Of a DNA stretch of 64,000 nucleotides, positions 51,889-60,922 are shown one piece after another. The notes under the pieces were generated by a model that searched no databases, was not told where the DNA came from, and saw only the letters and a list, made by a program, of their open reading frames with translations. Origin of the DNA: Streptomyces globisporus (lineage in GTDB: Bacteria > Actinomycetota > Actinomycetes > Streptomycetales > Streptomycetaceae); the NCBI GenBank assembly GCA_014649555.1, contig BMTG01000014.1:62001-126000 (forward strand). Direction: 5' to 3'. Each line of letters begins with the position of its first letter. Positions within the stretch are counted from its first letter, which is position 1. The position numbers were made by a program, and so were the translations under genes.

Positions 51889-52488
51889 TCAGACATCCAG
51901 CAGCCGCCTTCCCTCGAAGGCACGGCCCAGGGTGACCTCGTCGGCGTACTCCAGGTCGCCGCCGACCGGCAGACCGCTGGCCAGCCGGGTCACCTTCAGG
52001 CCCATCGGCTTGACCATCCGCGCCAGGTACGTCGCGGTGGCCTCGCCCTCCAGGTTGGGGTCGGTCGCGAGGATCAGCTCCGTGATGGAGCCGTCCGCGA
52101 GCCGCGCCAGCAGTTCGCGGATCCGCAGGTCGTCCGGGCCGACGCCCTCGATGGGGCTGATCGCCCCGCCCAGCACGTGGTACCGGCCCCGGAACTCACG
52201 CGTCCGCTCGATCGCCACGACGTCCTTGGGCTCCTCGACCACGCAGATGACGCTCCGATCGCGGCGCGCGTCCCGGCAGATCCCGCACTGCTCCTGCTGC
52301 GCGACATTGCCGCACACCTCGCAGAACCGGACCTTGTCCTTGACCTCCAGGAGGGCGTGGGCGAGCCGGCGTACGTCGGTGGGCTCGGCCTGCAGGATGT
52401 GGAAGGCGATCCGCTGCGCGCTCTTGGGACCGACGCCGGGCAGCCTGCCCAGTTCGTCGATGAGGTCCTGAACAACGCCTTCGTACAA
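51889..52488 (-). CDS. recR: Recombination mediator RecR
   Basis: A 199-residue protein of standard length. The HhH region [22 protein letters not shown] is followed by a C4 zinc finger (CEVCGN...CGIC), a Toprim domain with [14 protein letters not shown], and the C-terminal Walker-like region. RecR acts with RecO in loading RecA on gapped DNA. The gene follows ybaB as in most actinobacteria. Confidence 0.97.
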   Translation of the reverse strand: MYEGVVQDLIDELGRLPGVGPKSAQRIAFHILQAEPTDVRRLAHALLEVKDKVRFCEVCGNVAQQEQCGICRDARRDRSVICVVEEPKDVVAIERTREFRGRYHVLGGAISPIEGVGPDDLRIRELLARLADGSITELILATDPNLEGEATATYLARMVKPMGLKVTRLASGLPVGGDLEYADEVTLGRAFEGRRLLDV

Positions 52489-52592
52489 CGGAACGCCTTT
52501 CTTCGCTTCCTGCTCCGTACCGTAGTGGGTACGGGTCGGTACCAGTAGGCCCCGCGGGCCTGCGGAACCTCAAGGCCCTGCGGCCCGCCGGG

Positions 52593-52937
52593 TCAGAACG
52601 GCAGACCCGGAATGCCGCCCCCGCCGCCCAGGCCCTGCGCCAGCGGGCCGAGCTTCTCCTGCTGGAGCGCCTGCGCGTTCTCGTTGGCCGCCTGGACGGC
52701 CGCGACGACGAGGTCCGCCAGCGTCTCGGTGTCCTCCGGGTCCACCGCCTTCGGGTCGATCACCAGGGCGCGCAGCTCGCCGGAACCGGTCACCGTGGCC
52801 TTCACGAGACCGCCGCCCGCCTGTCCCTCGACCTCGGTCCTGGCCAGTTCCTCCTGGGCCGCGGCGAGATCCTGCTGCATCTTCTGGGCCTGCTGGAGCA
52901 ACTGCTGCATGTTGGGCTGGCCACCACCGGGAATCAC
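52593..52937 (-). CDS. YbaB/EbfC family nucleoid-associated protein
   Basis: About 114 residues from the GTG at 52937 ([21 protein letters not shown]); AGGAG lies 5 bases upstream, whereas the ATG at 52952 would put it inside the frame. The N-terminal glutamine-rich helix, central [18 protein letters not shown] strands and [18 protein letters not shown] helix are the YbaB fold. It forms dimers that bind DNA and is usually co-transcribed with recR, 104 bp downstream here. Confidence 0.93.
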   Translation of the reverse strand: MIPGGGQPNMQQLLQQAQKMQQDLAAAQEELARTEVEGQAGGGLVKATVTGSGELRALVIDPKAVDPEDTETLADLVVAAVQAANENAQALQQEKLGPLAQGLGGGGGIPGLPF

Positions 52938-53247
52938 GGTCACTCCTGGCATTTCGACGACAAATGTTTCGGTAAGCCGAGCCTACGTGCTCCCCGGTCA
53001 CCGCGCTCCACCCACCGGGGACCAACTCTTTCGAGTGAGATCTCGGAACCGGCGTGAGTGCTCCTATACCTGACCAGGGGCCCTGCCCAGGCGGGAATCC
53101 CGCGATTTCGACCCCACGGCCCACCATTCGGCGGTAGGAAGGGCATGCACCTCGGCACACGAGCGTGCATGTGCGGTGACGCAGAGTTACCCCTTAGTTA
53201 CCCCCCACGTGTCCGTCCCGTCCGTCAGAGTGCAGAGGAGTGCCCCG

Positions 53248-54096
53248 GTGAGTCAGCCGGAGATGCAGCCCGAGGGGCCGCCCCGCAAGGAGTCCGATGC
53301 GGGATCCGGTGAGAACGGAGCTGAGCATTCCGCTACGGGAGTCCCGGTGGAGGGGCGCGCCGAAGGCCGGGCCGGCGGGCGCTCCGGCAGCCGTGCCGGG
53401 TGGCGGGCCGGAGGGCGCGATCTGACCGGGCGCCCGTTCCCCCTCGGCGACTGGGGTGAGCCGGCCGAGCGGCTCGACGAGCTCTACCGCTGGGTCGAGA
53501 CCGGCGCGCTGGACACCGCGGACTGGTATCTGAACGACCGGGTCTGGAAGCGCCGGGCGGCCCGGGCCCTGCGGATGGGCACGGCCGCCGGGGTGGTCGC
53601 CGGGGCCGGCCTGCCGCTCCTCGATCTGACCGGCGCGCTGAGCGGGTCGGCGGGCTGGGGCTATCTGTCGCTGCTGCTGGGGGCCGCGTGCATGGCCGGC
53701 GACCGGTACTTCGGCCTCACCTCCGGGTGGATAAGGAACCTGGCCACGGCCCAGGCCGTGCAGCGGCGGCTCCAGGTGCTCCAGTTCGACTGGGCCTCGG
53801 AGTGCGTACGGGAGACGCTCGGGCCGACCGAGGGCACGGCCAGCGAGGCGACCGAGCGGTGCCTGGGGGTGCTGCGGAGGTTCTCCGAGGACGTCACGGA
53901 GCTGGTGCGGTCGGAGACGGCGGACTGGATGGTGGAGTTCCGGGCGGGGCCCGCGCCGATGGGGATGCAGGCGTTGGCGGCGGGAAGCGCGGGGCGGGGT
54001 GAGCCGGGGGTGGCGCCGGGGCGGTTCTCGATGCCGTCGGTTGCGGCGCGGCCGAACATGCCGCGGCAGCGGCCGCCGGAGTCGCCGCCGCGGTGA
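53248..54096 (+). CDS. SLATT-domain membrane protein
   Basis: About 282 residues from the GTG at 53248, with AGGAG 8 bases upstream. The first ~70 residues are a charged low-complexity lead. The SLATT-like core follows: LDELYRWVETGALDTADWYLNDRVWKRRAARALRMG, then two membrane segments (AAGVVAGAGLPLLDLTGAL and GWGYLSLLLGAACMAGDRYFG) and a long C-terminal helix LATAQAVQRRLQVLQFDW. SLATT proteins are thought to be membrane effectors in nucleotide-signalling conflict systems, but this orphan lies in a conserved core position beside ybaB and may have a housekeeping role. The C-terminus is Pro/Arg-rich. Confidence 0.82.
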   Translation: MSQPEMQPEGPPRKESDAGSGENGAEHSATGVPVEGRAEGRAGGRSGSRAGWRAGGRDLTGRPFPLGDWGEPAERLDELYRWVETGALDTADWYLNDRVWKRRAARALRMGTAAGVVAGAGLPLLDLTGALSGSAGWGYLSLLLGAACMAGDRYFGLTSGWIRNLATAQAVQRRLQVLQFDWASECVRETLGPTEGTASEATERCLGVLRRFSEDVTELVRSETADWMVEFRAGPAPMGMQALAAGSAGRGEPGVAPGRFSMPSVAARPNMPRQRPPESPPR

Positions 54097-54246
54097 GGTC
54101 TTTCGGGGGCCGCCCCGGGTGACGCTTCGAGGGCGCTGCCCCCGGACCCCCGGTCCTCAAACGCCGGACGGGCTGGATTTGCGCCCCGGGCCGTAAGGCA
54201 CGGCGACGGGATGGATGCGGCGCCCCGGTCCGTGAAGGTGCGGGGG

Positions 54247-54897
54247 CTAGCTGAAGATGATCATTGAGCCCTGAGCCAGGCTGCGGGTCGCTGCCGCGTG
54301 GAGGCCCAGCCAGACGTGGCGTTCGCGGGCGAACGGGCTGTCGTCGTAGGGGATCGGGTGCGCCGGTTCCTCCAGGGCGGTGGGGCCCGCGGGGGGTTGC
54401 GGGGCGGCCGGCGGGTTGGCCGGGTCGATGCCGATGGACGGGGCCACGAACTCCAGCTCCCGCAGCAGCCCGTGCGCGGAGCCCAGGGGGCCGCCGCCCG
54501 CCAGGAGGTCGTCGTCGGAGAGCGGGGCCGGGAAGTCCACCGGGACGTACGCCCCCGCGTGGTCGTAGTGCCAGACCAGGTGCGACTGCTGCGCGCCCTG
54601 CTCGAACATCTCCAGAAGCTGCTCGTAGTCGCCGTCGAGACCGGCGACCGGGGTGACGGCCAGTCCGCTCAGCTGGAGCATATAGGCGCGGCGCAGGAAG
54701 TGCAGGGCGTCGTAGTCGAAGCCGGCCACGGGGGCGACGTCCCCGGTGAGGCCCGGCATGTAGGCGTAGACCGGGACGGGCGGCAGCCCGGCGTCGTTCA
54801 GCGCCTTGTCGTAGACGGCGATCTCTTCGGCGAAGGGGTTGTCGGCGCTGTGGCACAGCACGTCGACGAGGGGGACCAGCCACAGGTCACAGGCCAC
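54247..54897 (-). CDS. Conserved hypothetical protein
   Basis: A 216-residue acidic soluble protein starting MACDLWLVPLVDVLCHSADNPFAEEI. Distinct segments are VYAYMPGLTGDVAPVAGFDYDALHFLRRAYML and SHLVWHYDHAGAYVPVDFPAPL. No domain family was recognised and no motif for catalysis is apparent. I recall an equivalent in S. coelicolor downstream of the SLATT gene. It is followed on the same strand by the GntR gene upstream, with 60 bp between. Confidence 0.72.
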   Translation of the reverse strand: MACDLWLVPLVDVLCHSADNPFAEEIAVYDKALNDAGLPPVPVYAYMPGLTGDVAPVAGFDYDALHFLRRAYMLQLSGLAVTPVAGLDGDYEQLLEMFEQGAQQSHLVWHYDHAGAYVPVDFPAPLSDDDLLAGGGPLGSAHGLLRELEFVAPSIGIDPANPPAAPQPPAGPTALEEPAHPIPYDDSPFARERHVWLGLHAAATRSLAQGSMIIFS

Positions 54898-54957
54898 GAA
54901 GTCTCGCTCTCCAACGGGTTCGGGCGATCGTCGGGACAGCGTAATGCGGGGCGAACC

Positions 54958-55743
54958 TCACGCACAGTGCCCCGGCGACTCCGGGGACTGCGGAGGCATC
55001 GCGGGGCCAGGTCCCGGCGGTCCGTCGGTGCGCCCCTCCGCGCCCTCTTCCGCTGTCTCCTCCGCGCTGCCCTTCGTCTCCCGCGCCTCCAGGCGGTCCG
55101 CCCAGGCGAGCGCGTGTCCGTAGTAGGAGCGCATCTCGGCGTGGACCTGCTCGTGGTCGCCGCGGGCGATGGCCTCGACCAGCTCCTCGTGGCCGAACCA
55201 CAGCACGTCCTCGTCCATGCCGTCGCGGCGCAGCCGGTGCACGGCGAACACCCAGGCCTGGACGCGGAGCCGGGTGAGGAAATCGGCGATGTACGGGTTG
55301 AGGACGAACTGCCCCAGCTCCCGCCAGAACCGCAGGTCGTACCCGATGAGGACGTCGAGGTCGCCGCCCTTCGCCGCGCGGACCGCCTCCGCGGCCCGAC
55401 GGCGGATCGAGGCCAGCCCTTCGGGCCGGACGGCGACCTCGGCGGGGTTGCGGAAGAGGCCCTCGACGACGAGGGCCCGGGCCTCGGCCATCGCGCGGTA
55501 GTCGGCGACGGTGAACTCCCGCACCTGGAAGCCCCGGTGCTGGTCCGAGGCGAGGAGTCCCTGCGCGGAGAGGTCGAAGAGCGCCTCGCGGACGGGCGTC
55601 GCGGAGACCCCGTACTGCTCGGCGATCTGCTTGACGGTGAACTCCCGGCCCGGCGGCAGACGTCCCGCGAGCACCTCGTCACGCAGCGCGTCGGCGATCT
55701 GCTGGCGCAGGGTATTGCGCGTCACACCTGCGCTCGGACTCAT
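54958..55743 (-). CDS. GntR-family regulator (FadR/FCD type)
   Basis: A 261-residue repressor-like protein. The GntR winged helix is ADALRDEVLAGRLPPGREFTVKQIAEQYGVSATPVREALFDL (residues ~18-60), followed by an all-helical FCD-type effector domain, with metal-ligand-like residues in FWRELGQFVLNPYIADFL and MRSYYGHALAWADRLE. A Ser/Glu/Pro-rich tail follows. It lies between an unknown protein and a divergent region with short direct repeats upstream of the aminotransferase gene; control of that gene is possible. Confidence 0.88.
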   Translation of the reverse strand: MSPSAGVTRNTLRQQIADALRDEVLAGRLPPGREFTVKQIAEQYGVSATPVREALFDLSAQGLLASDQHRGFQVREFTVADYRAMAEARALVVEGLFRNPAEVAVRPEGLASIRRRAAEAVRAAKGGDLDVLIGYDLRFWRELGQFVLNPYIADFLTRLRVQAWVFAVHRLRRDGMDEDVLWFGHEELVEAIARGDHEQVHAEMRSYYGHALAWADRLEARETKGSAEETAEEGAEGRTDGPPGPGPAMPPQSPESPGHCA

Positions 55744-55901
55744 GCCGACCCCTTCCGTCCGTCCCCGTGCGTACCCGGCGTACCCGTCGCGGTTCGGGTC
55801 ACCTTAAGCCAGGGCCGCCGCCGTGCCCGATTCCGGGCACGGCGGGGAGCCGCACGGGGCCGATTGCGTACGGAATCGGATCGTCCGGTTACTCCGCGTA
55901 C

Positions 55902-55961
55902 GGACCGGAAGGGGACACGGGCCGCACTGCGCACCCCGGACCGGAAGCGGACACGGGCCGC
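55902..55961. repeat. 24-bp direct repeat between the GntR and aminotransferase genes
   Basis: Two copies of GGACCGGAAG(G/C)GGACACGG-GCCGC (55902-55925 and 55938-55961) with one mismatch, separated by 12 bp. They lie directly after the aminotransferase stop and upstream of the GntR gene start. Confidence 0.6.
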
Positions 55962-55962
55962 T

Positions 55963-57345
55963 CTACGCGCCCTGCACCGTGTACGTGTCGGCCACGGAGA
56001 GCGCCACGTCCAGGGCCGCGAGCCCTTCCTTGGCCTCGGCCTCGGAGACGTTGCAGGCGGGGACGGCGTGGGTCCGGTTCATGTTGATGAACGGCCACAG
56101 CCCCTGCTTCTTCGCCGCCGCACCGAAGGCCGCCATCGGGGCGTTGGCCTCGCCCGAGGCGTTGTACGGGACGAGCGGCTCGCGGGTCTCGCGGTTACGG
56201 ACCAGCTCCAGCGCCCAGAACGCGCCGAGGCCGCGCACCTCGCCCACCGAGGGGTGGCGTTCGGCGAGTTCACGCAGGCCGGGGCCGAGGACGGTCTCGC
56301 CGATCCGGGCCGCGTGCTCGACGACCTTCTCGTCCTCCATCACGCCGATGGTGGCGACGGCGGCGGCGCAGGCCAGCGGGTGCCCGGAGTAGGTGAGGCC
56401 GCCGGGGTAGGGGCGGGTCTCGAAGGTCGCGGCGATCTCGGCGCTGATGGCGACGCCGCCGAGCGGTACGTAACCGGAGTTGACGCCCTTGGCGAAGGTC
56501 AGCAGGTCCGGCGCGACGTCGAAGTGGTCGGCGGCGAACCAGGCGCCGGTACGGCCGAATCCGGCCATGACCTCGTCGAGCACGAAGACGATCCCGTACC
56601 GGTCGCAGATCTCGCGGACCCCGGCGAGGTATCCCGGCGGCGGGGTCATGATGCCCGCCGTGCCCGGGACGGTCTCCAGGATGATCGCGGCGATGCTCGA
56701 CGGCCCCTCGAAGGCGATCGTGTCTTCCAGGTGCTGGAGCGCGCGGGCGCACTCCTCGGCCTCGGTCTGCGCGTGGAACGGCGAGCGGTAGAGGAACGGC
56801 GCCCAGAACCGGACGACGCCCGCGGAGCCGTTGTCGGAGGGCCAGCGGCGCGGGTCCCCGGTGAGGTTGATCGCGGTGGAGGTGGCGCCGTGGTACGAGC
56901 GGTAGGCGGAGAGCACCTTCGGACGGCCGGTGTGCAGCCGGGCCATGCGGATGGCGTTCTCGACGGCCTCGGCGCCGCCGTTGGTGAAGAAGATCTTGTC
57001 CAGGTCGCCCGGAGTGCGCTCGGCGATGAGCCGTGCGGCCTCGGAGCGCGACTCGATCGCGAACGCGGGCGCGAAGGTGGCGAGCTTGCCCGCCTGCTCC
57101 TGGATCGCGGCGATCACGGTGGGGTGCTGGTAGCCGATGTTGGTGTAGACGAGCCCGCTGGTGAAGTCGAGGTAGCGGTTGCCGTCGTAGTCCCAGAAGT
57201 AGGACCCTTCGGCGCCGGCGACGGCGAGCGGGTCGATGAGGCCCTGGGCGGACCAGGAGTGGAACACGTGCGCGCGGTCCGCGGCCTTCACGGCCGCACC
57301 GGCCGCGGGGTCGGCGTACGGGGCATGAGGGGCATGAGGGGTCAT
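55963..57345 (-). CDS. Class III PLP-dependent aminotransferase
   Basis: About 460 residues from the ATG at 57345 (MTPHAPHAPYADPAAG). Class III features: FTNGGAEAVENAIRMAR (PLP phosphate), SYHGAT, VFVLDEVMAGFGRTG (Asp contacting PLP nitrogen), and Schiff-base Lys in LLTFAKGVNSGYVPLGG near residue 287. Similar enzymes use omega-amino acids such as beta-alanine, GABA or taurine with pyruvate. It stands divergent from the DJ-1/MarR operon; the upstream extension to 57480 crosses the operators and is rejected. Confidence 0.92.
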   Translation of the reverse strand: MTPHAPHAPYADPAAGAAVKAADRAHVFHSWSAQGLIDPLAVAGAEGSYFWDYDGNRYLDFTSGLVYTNIGYQHPTVIAAIQEQAGKLATFAPAFAIESRSEAARLIAERTPGDLDKIFFTNGGAEAVENAIRMARLHTGRPKVLSAYRSYHGATSTAINLTGDPRRWPSDNGSAGVVRFWAPFLYRSPFHAQTEAEECARALQHLEDTIAFEGPSSIAAIILETVPGTAGIMTPPPGYLAGVREICDRYGIVFVLDEVMAGFGRTGAWFAADHFDVAPDLLTFAKGVNSGYVPLGGVAISAEIAATFETRPYPGGLTYSGHPLACAAAVATIGVMEDEKVVEHAARIGETVLGPGLRELAERHPSVGEVRGLGAFWALELVRNRETREPLVPYNASGEANAPMAAFGAAAKKQGLWPFINMNRTHAVPACNVSEAEAKEGLAALDVALSVADTYTVQGA

Positions 57346-57461
57346 GCGGCCGAGCGTAAGCGCTGGTGGGGGGTGGCCTCCATGGCCACCTTGTACGGCC
57401 TGGGGCGGATGGTGTCGGCAAGGTGTCGCCTCTCTCCCCGCCCTTCCCCCACCCTCCCATT

Positions 57462-57496
57462 GACAGCATGCTGTCGACATGACAGTCTTCTGTCAT
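57462..57496. promoter_or_regulatory. Two MarR-type palindromes upstream of the DJ-1/MarR operon
   Basis: GACAGCATGCTGTC (57462-57475) is a perfect 14-bp palindrome and ATGACAG-TCTT-CTGTCAT (57479-57496) a perfect 7-4-7 inverted repeat. Both share the GACAG/CTGTC half-site. They lie 19 bp before the DJ-1 start and fit autoregulation by the MarR protein encoded second in the operon. Confidence 0.8.
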
Positions 57497-57514
57497 CGAG
57501 CCGAGGAGGTCATC

Positions 57515-58138
57515 ATGACCAGCAGCAGCGCCGGAATCGTGCATCTCGCCGTTTACGACACCTTCGCCGACTGGGAGACGGGGTACGCGACCGCCCATCT
57601 CACCCAGAACGGCTACACCGTGCGGACCGTGGGGCTCTCCCGGGAGCCGGTGACGACCATGGGCGGCCTGCGCGTCCAGCCCGACCTGGCACTGGACGAA
57701 CTGCGGCCGCAGGACAGCGCGTTGCTGATCCTGACCGGCGCGGCCGGCTGGGACACGGGCGAGACGCTGGCCCCGTTCGCGCGAGCGGCCCGGTCCTTCC
57801 TGGACGCGGGGGTGCCGGTCGCGGCGATCTGCGGGGCGACGGCCGGGCTGGCCCGGGAAGGGCTGCTGGACGACCGGGCGCACACGAGCGCGGTCTCCTT
57901 CTACCTCGCGGCGACGGGGTACGCGGGCGGCGAGCGGTACGTGGAGGTGGACGCGGTCACGGACCCCGGGGCGGACGGGACCGGGCGCCTGGTCACGGCC
58001 GGGCCGACGGAGCCGGTGGCGTTCGCGCGGGAGGTGTTCGCGCTGCTCGGGGTGTACGACGCGAAGAAGCTGGACGCGTGGTACCGGCTGTTCCACGACT
58101 CGGACGCGAGCGCGTACGAGGTGCTGCAGGGTGAGTAG
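57515..58138 (+). CDS. DJ-1/PfpI family protein
   Basis: About 207 residues from the ATG at 57515 (MTSSSAGIVHLAVYD), with GAGGAGG 5 bases upstream. The nucleophile elbow is AAICGATAGLA with Cys near residue 106, and the acidic partner lies in DTFADWETGYA. Members include chaperones, glyoxalases and stress peptidases; this one resembles glutamine-amidotransferase-like proteins paired with MarR genes. Its stop overlaps the MarR start by 8 bp, so they form an operon under the two upstream palindromes. Confidence 0.9.
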   Translation: MTSSSAGIVHLAVYDTFADWETGYATAHLTQNGYTVRTVGLSREPVTTMGGLRVQPDLALDELRPQDSALLILTGAAGWDTGETLAPFARAARSFLDAGVPVAAICGATAGLAREGLLDDRAHTSAVSFYLAATGYAGGERYVEVDAVTDPGADGTGRLVTAGPTEPVAFAREVFALLGVYDAKKLDAWYRLFHDSDASAYEVLQGE

Positions 58139-58631
58139 CGAGGGTGCGGGGCGCGTCCCGTCCGAGCAGGAGTTCCTGAGCCGGGCCGCGCTGACGGTGT
58201 TCCGGCTGAACGGGCAGTTCCTGTCGGTGGCAGACGAGTTGGCGCGGCCGGGCGGGCTCACGGCGGCGCGGTGGCAGGTGCTGGGGGCGGTGCTGGTGGA
58301 GCCGCTGCCGGTGGCGGGGATCGCCCGGACGATGGGGATCACCCGGCAGAGTGTGCAGCGGATCGCGGACCTGCTGGTCGAGCGGGGGCTCGCGGAGTAC
58401 ACGGAGAACCCGGCCCACCGCCGAGCGAAGCTGTTGCGGGCGACGGAGGCGGGGCGCGAGGCGGTGGCCCGGATCGGCCCGCCCCACGCGGAGTTCGCCG
58501 CGCGGCTGGCGGGCGAGCTGGGGGTGGAGAACCTGGCGGAGACGCTGGACGCGCTGGCCCGCCTGTCGGAGGCGCTGGACGCCTTGTCCGCTGCGGACGG
58601 GGGTACTTCGAGCGCGTCCGGCGGCGCTTAG
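58131..58631 (+). CDS. MarR-family regulator
   Basis: A 166-residue winged-helix protein from GTG 58131. The DNA-binding core is LEPLPVAGIARTMGITRQSVQRIADLLVERGLAEYTENPAHRRAKLLRATEAGREA (residues ~55-108). It overlaps the DJ-1 gene and probably represses both via the GACAG/CTGTC palindromes. Its last few codons (SSASGGA) already lie in the first unit of the downstream tandem repeat array, which means the repeat has extended into the gene end. Confidence 0.92.
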   Translation: MSSEGAGRVPSEQEFLSRAALTVFRLNGQFLSVADELARPGGLTAARWQVLGAVLVEPLPVAGIARTMGITRQSVQRIADLLVERGLAEYTENPAHRRAKLLRATEAGREAVARIGPPHAEFAARLAGELGVENLAETLDALARLSEALDALSAADGGTSSASGGA

Positions 58632-58940
58632 GCCGCGGGCCGGGGTACTCAAGCCCTTGCGGCGCTCAGGCCGCGGACCCGGAGCACTTCAAGCCCGTCG
58701 GCGCTCAGGCCGCGGACCCGGGGCACTTCAAGCCCGTCCGGCGGCGCTTAGGCCGCGGGCCGGGGTACTCAAGCCCTTGCGGCGCTCAGGCCGCGGACCC
58801 GGGGCACTTCAAGCCCGTCCGGCGGCGCTTAGGCCGCGGGCCGGGGTACTCAAGCCCTTGCGGCGCTCAGGCCGCGGACCCGGAGCACTTCAAGCCCGTC
58901 GGCGCTCAGGCCGCGGACCCGGGGCACTTCAAGCCCGTCC
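58620..58940. repeat. Tandem array of eight ~40-bp units
   Basis: Units of 41, 39 and 40 bp occur in the order A B C, A C, A B C. A begins GGCGGCGCTTAGGCCG; B and C begin GGCGCTCAGGCCGCGG and differ at one base and in length. All end in CAAGCCC. The array begins at the MarR stop and ends at a dispersed GTCCGGCG-ATTGAGGAC element. Units abut directly with no unique spacers. Confidence 0.92.
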
Positions 58941-59070
58941 GGCGATTGAGGACGGAACCCTTGATCCGACGAGGGCGGTGCGCATGCCCGGGGCGGTACC
59001 CCGGAGTACCCGGGACGTTCAGGCCGAGGCCCGACACCTCGAAGGTTCCGTCCTCAAACGCCGGACGGGC
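58934..59070. repeat. Inverted copies of a dispersed Streptomyces palindromic element
   Basis: CGTCCGGCG-ATTGAGGACGG near 58936 and its near-perfect inverse CCGTCCTCAAACGCCGG near 59050 form arms of ~26 bp with an ~84-bp interior. Shorter copies occur at about 54150, 59105 and 59151. This CCTCAAACGCCGGACGGGC sequence is a dispersed intergenic element I recall as common in Streptomyces; it may act as a terminator. Confidence 0.7.
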
Positions 59071-59242
59071 TGGAAAGGCGGGCGCCGTGCTCGGCGGGAA
59101 GGCCAACGCCGGACGAGCTGGGGGTGAACGCCGTCCGCGGCAGGAAGGCAAACGCCGGACGGGCGGGGAAGGCAGGCGGGCTGGGGAGGGTGCGGGCCTC
59201 GGCGTTATTCTCGTGCGGGCCGCACGGGGGAGGAAGCGCACC

Positions 59243-60922
59243 ATGGACAAGCTCGGGCCCGACGACCCGCACCGCATAGGCGCGTACCGGCTCCTCGGCC
59301 GCCTCGGCGAAGGCGGCATGGGCCAGGTCTTCCTCGCCCGCTCCGACCGCGGTCGCACCGTCGCCCTCAAGCTCGTCCGCCGCGAGCTCGCCGAACGCCC
59401 CGAGTTCCGCGCCCGCTTCCGCCAGGAGGTACACGCCGCGCACCGGGTCGGCGGCGCGTGGACCGCACCGGTGCTGGACTCCGACACCGAGGCCCCCGTC
59501 CCCTGGGTCGCCACCGGTTACGTCGCCGGGCCCTCCCTCCAGCGCATCGTCTCCGGCCGCCCCGGCGCCCCGGTCACGGCCTCGGGGGCGTACGGCCCAC
59601 TCCCGGCCCGCTCCGTACGGTTCCTGGGGTCCGGGCTCGCCCGCGCCCTCCAGCACATCCACGGGGCCGGGCTCATCCACCGGGACCTGAAGCCCTCCAA
59701 CGTCCTGATGACCATCGACGGGCCCCGGGTCATCGACTTCGGCATCGCCCGCGCCCTGGAGTCCGTGGCCGACGGCGATCTGACCCGCACCGGGGTCCTC
59801 GTCGGCTCGCCCGGATTCATGGCCCCGGAGCAGGTGTGCGGCGAGCGCGTGACCACCGCGTGCGACGTGTTCTGCCTCGGCTCCGTCCTCGCGTACGCCG
59901 CATCGGGCCGGCTGCCGTTCGGTACGGCCGAGAGCGGCGGGGTCCATGCCCTGATGTTCCGGATCGCCCAGGAGGACCCGGACCTGACCGGGGTCCCGGA
60001 GGAGCTGGCCGGCGTCGTCCGGGACTGCCTGGCGAAGGACCCGGCGGCCCGCCCCGCCACCGACGAGATCCTGGCCCGCCTGGGCGAGGCCGACGCGGAC
60101 GAACCCTGGCTGCCCGCCACCCTCATCGCCCAACTCGGCCGCCAGGCGGTGGGGTTGCTCGACTCGGAAGACCCGGAGGAGCCGGAGGAGCCGGGCAGGC
60201 CGGTGAGCTCCCGAGGGCCGGGGGCAGCAGCCGTGCCGCCTCCGGGCCCACGCACCCTCCCCGGCCCCCCATGGCCCCCGACGCCCGTACAGCCCACCCA
60301 GCCCCTCCAGCCCACCTACCCCTCCGCCCCCATACCCCCGGCCCACTTCGCACCCACGCCTCCCCCGCCCACCCGGGAGCGCCGCTCCGCCGGGGCCACC
60401 GTCGCCCTCATAGCCGTCGCCGTCGTCGTGGCGATAGGGGCGGGCGGATCGGTGTACGCCTTCATGAAGGGCGACGGGCCGGGCACGACCGCCTCCCCCG
60501 GCCCCTCGGGCTCCGCCGACACGGGCAGCGGCGGTGGCAAGGGGCAGCAGGGGAGCGGGGAAGGGGCCGTCCCCGAAGGGTTCCTCGGCACCTGGTCCGG
60601 TTCCCTACCCGGCGAACAGGGCGCTTCCACACGGACGTTGACCATCCGGCAGGGCGGCGTCGGCGACCAAGTCCTCGCCCTCACCGCCGAAGGGCCCCTC
60701 GCCTCCGGCTCCTCGTACCACTGCGAGTTCAACGCCCCGCTGGCCGACAGCCCCGCCGGGGACGGCCCGGTCCGCATCGGCCCCTCCATGGTGTCCTCCG
60801 GGAGCCCGGCCGCCTCCTGCTCCCCCGGCAAGCCCACCGAGCTGACCCTGCTCCCGGACGGCACCCTGCGCCGCACCACGAGCGGCACGGGCGAGAGCCT
60901 GATCTACACCAAGTCGGGCTGA
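59243..60922 (+). CDS. Membrane Ser/Thr protein kinase (PknB type)
   Basis: About 559 residues from the ATG at 59243 (MDKLGPDDPHRIG), with GGGGGAGG upstream. The kinase domain has GEGGMGQVF (22-30), Lys43, HRDLKPSN near residue 147, DFGIA near 166 and the APEQV of the activation segment. A Pro-rich linker leads to one membrane segment (LIAVAVVVAIGAGGSVYAF, ~386-405) and an extracytoplasmic domain with two Cys, similar to streptomycete kinases without PASTA repeats. The long in-frame extension upstream through the tandem repeats is not part of the gene. Its end overlaps the convergent MFS gene by 19 bp. Confidence 0.93.
   Translation: MDKLGPDDPHRIGAYRLLGRLGEGGMGQVFLARSDRGRTVALKLVRRELAERPEFRARFRQEVHAAHRVGGAWTAPVLDSDTEAPVPWVATGYVAGPSLQRIVSGRPGAPVTASGAYGPLPARSVRFLGSGLARALQHIHGAGLIHRDLKPSNVLMTIDGPRVIDFGIARALESVADGDLTRTGVLVGSPGFMAPEQVCGERVTTACDVFCLGSVLAYAASGRLPFGTAESGGVHALMFRIAQEDPDLTGVPEELAGVVRDCLAKDPAARPATDEILARLGEADADEPWLPATLIAQLGRQAVGLLDSEDPEEPEEPGRPVSSRGPGAAAVPPPGPRTLPGPPWPPTPVQPTQPLQPTYPSAPIPPAHFAPTPPPPTRERRSAGATVALIAVAVVVAIGAGGSVYAFMKGDGPGTTASPGPSGSADTGSGGGKGQQGSGEGAVPEGFLGTWSGSLPGEQGASTRTLTIRQGGVGDQVLALTAEGPLASGSSYHCEFNAPLADSPAGDGPVRIGPSMVSSGSPAASCSPGKPTELTLLPDGTLRRTTSGTGESLIYTKSG

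Noticed and set aside
53040-53170. Signal-recognition-particle RNA or another structured RNA upstream of the SLATT gene
   Set aside because: The conserved SRP GGAAGCAG-type loop is absent and no stable cloverleaf or known RNA pattern was found.
58620-58940. Possible CRISPR array
   Set aside because: Units are directly adjacent, with no unique spacers between repeats, and no cas gene is nearby; it is a tandem repeat.
58271-59242. Long in-frame N-terminal extension of the kinase gene through the repeats
   Set aside because: The extension overlaps MarR in another frame, consists of repeat-encoded sequence and precedes a clear ribosome-binding site and ATG at 59243.
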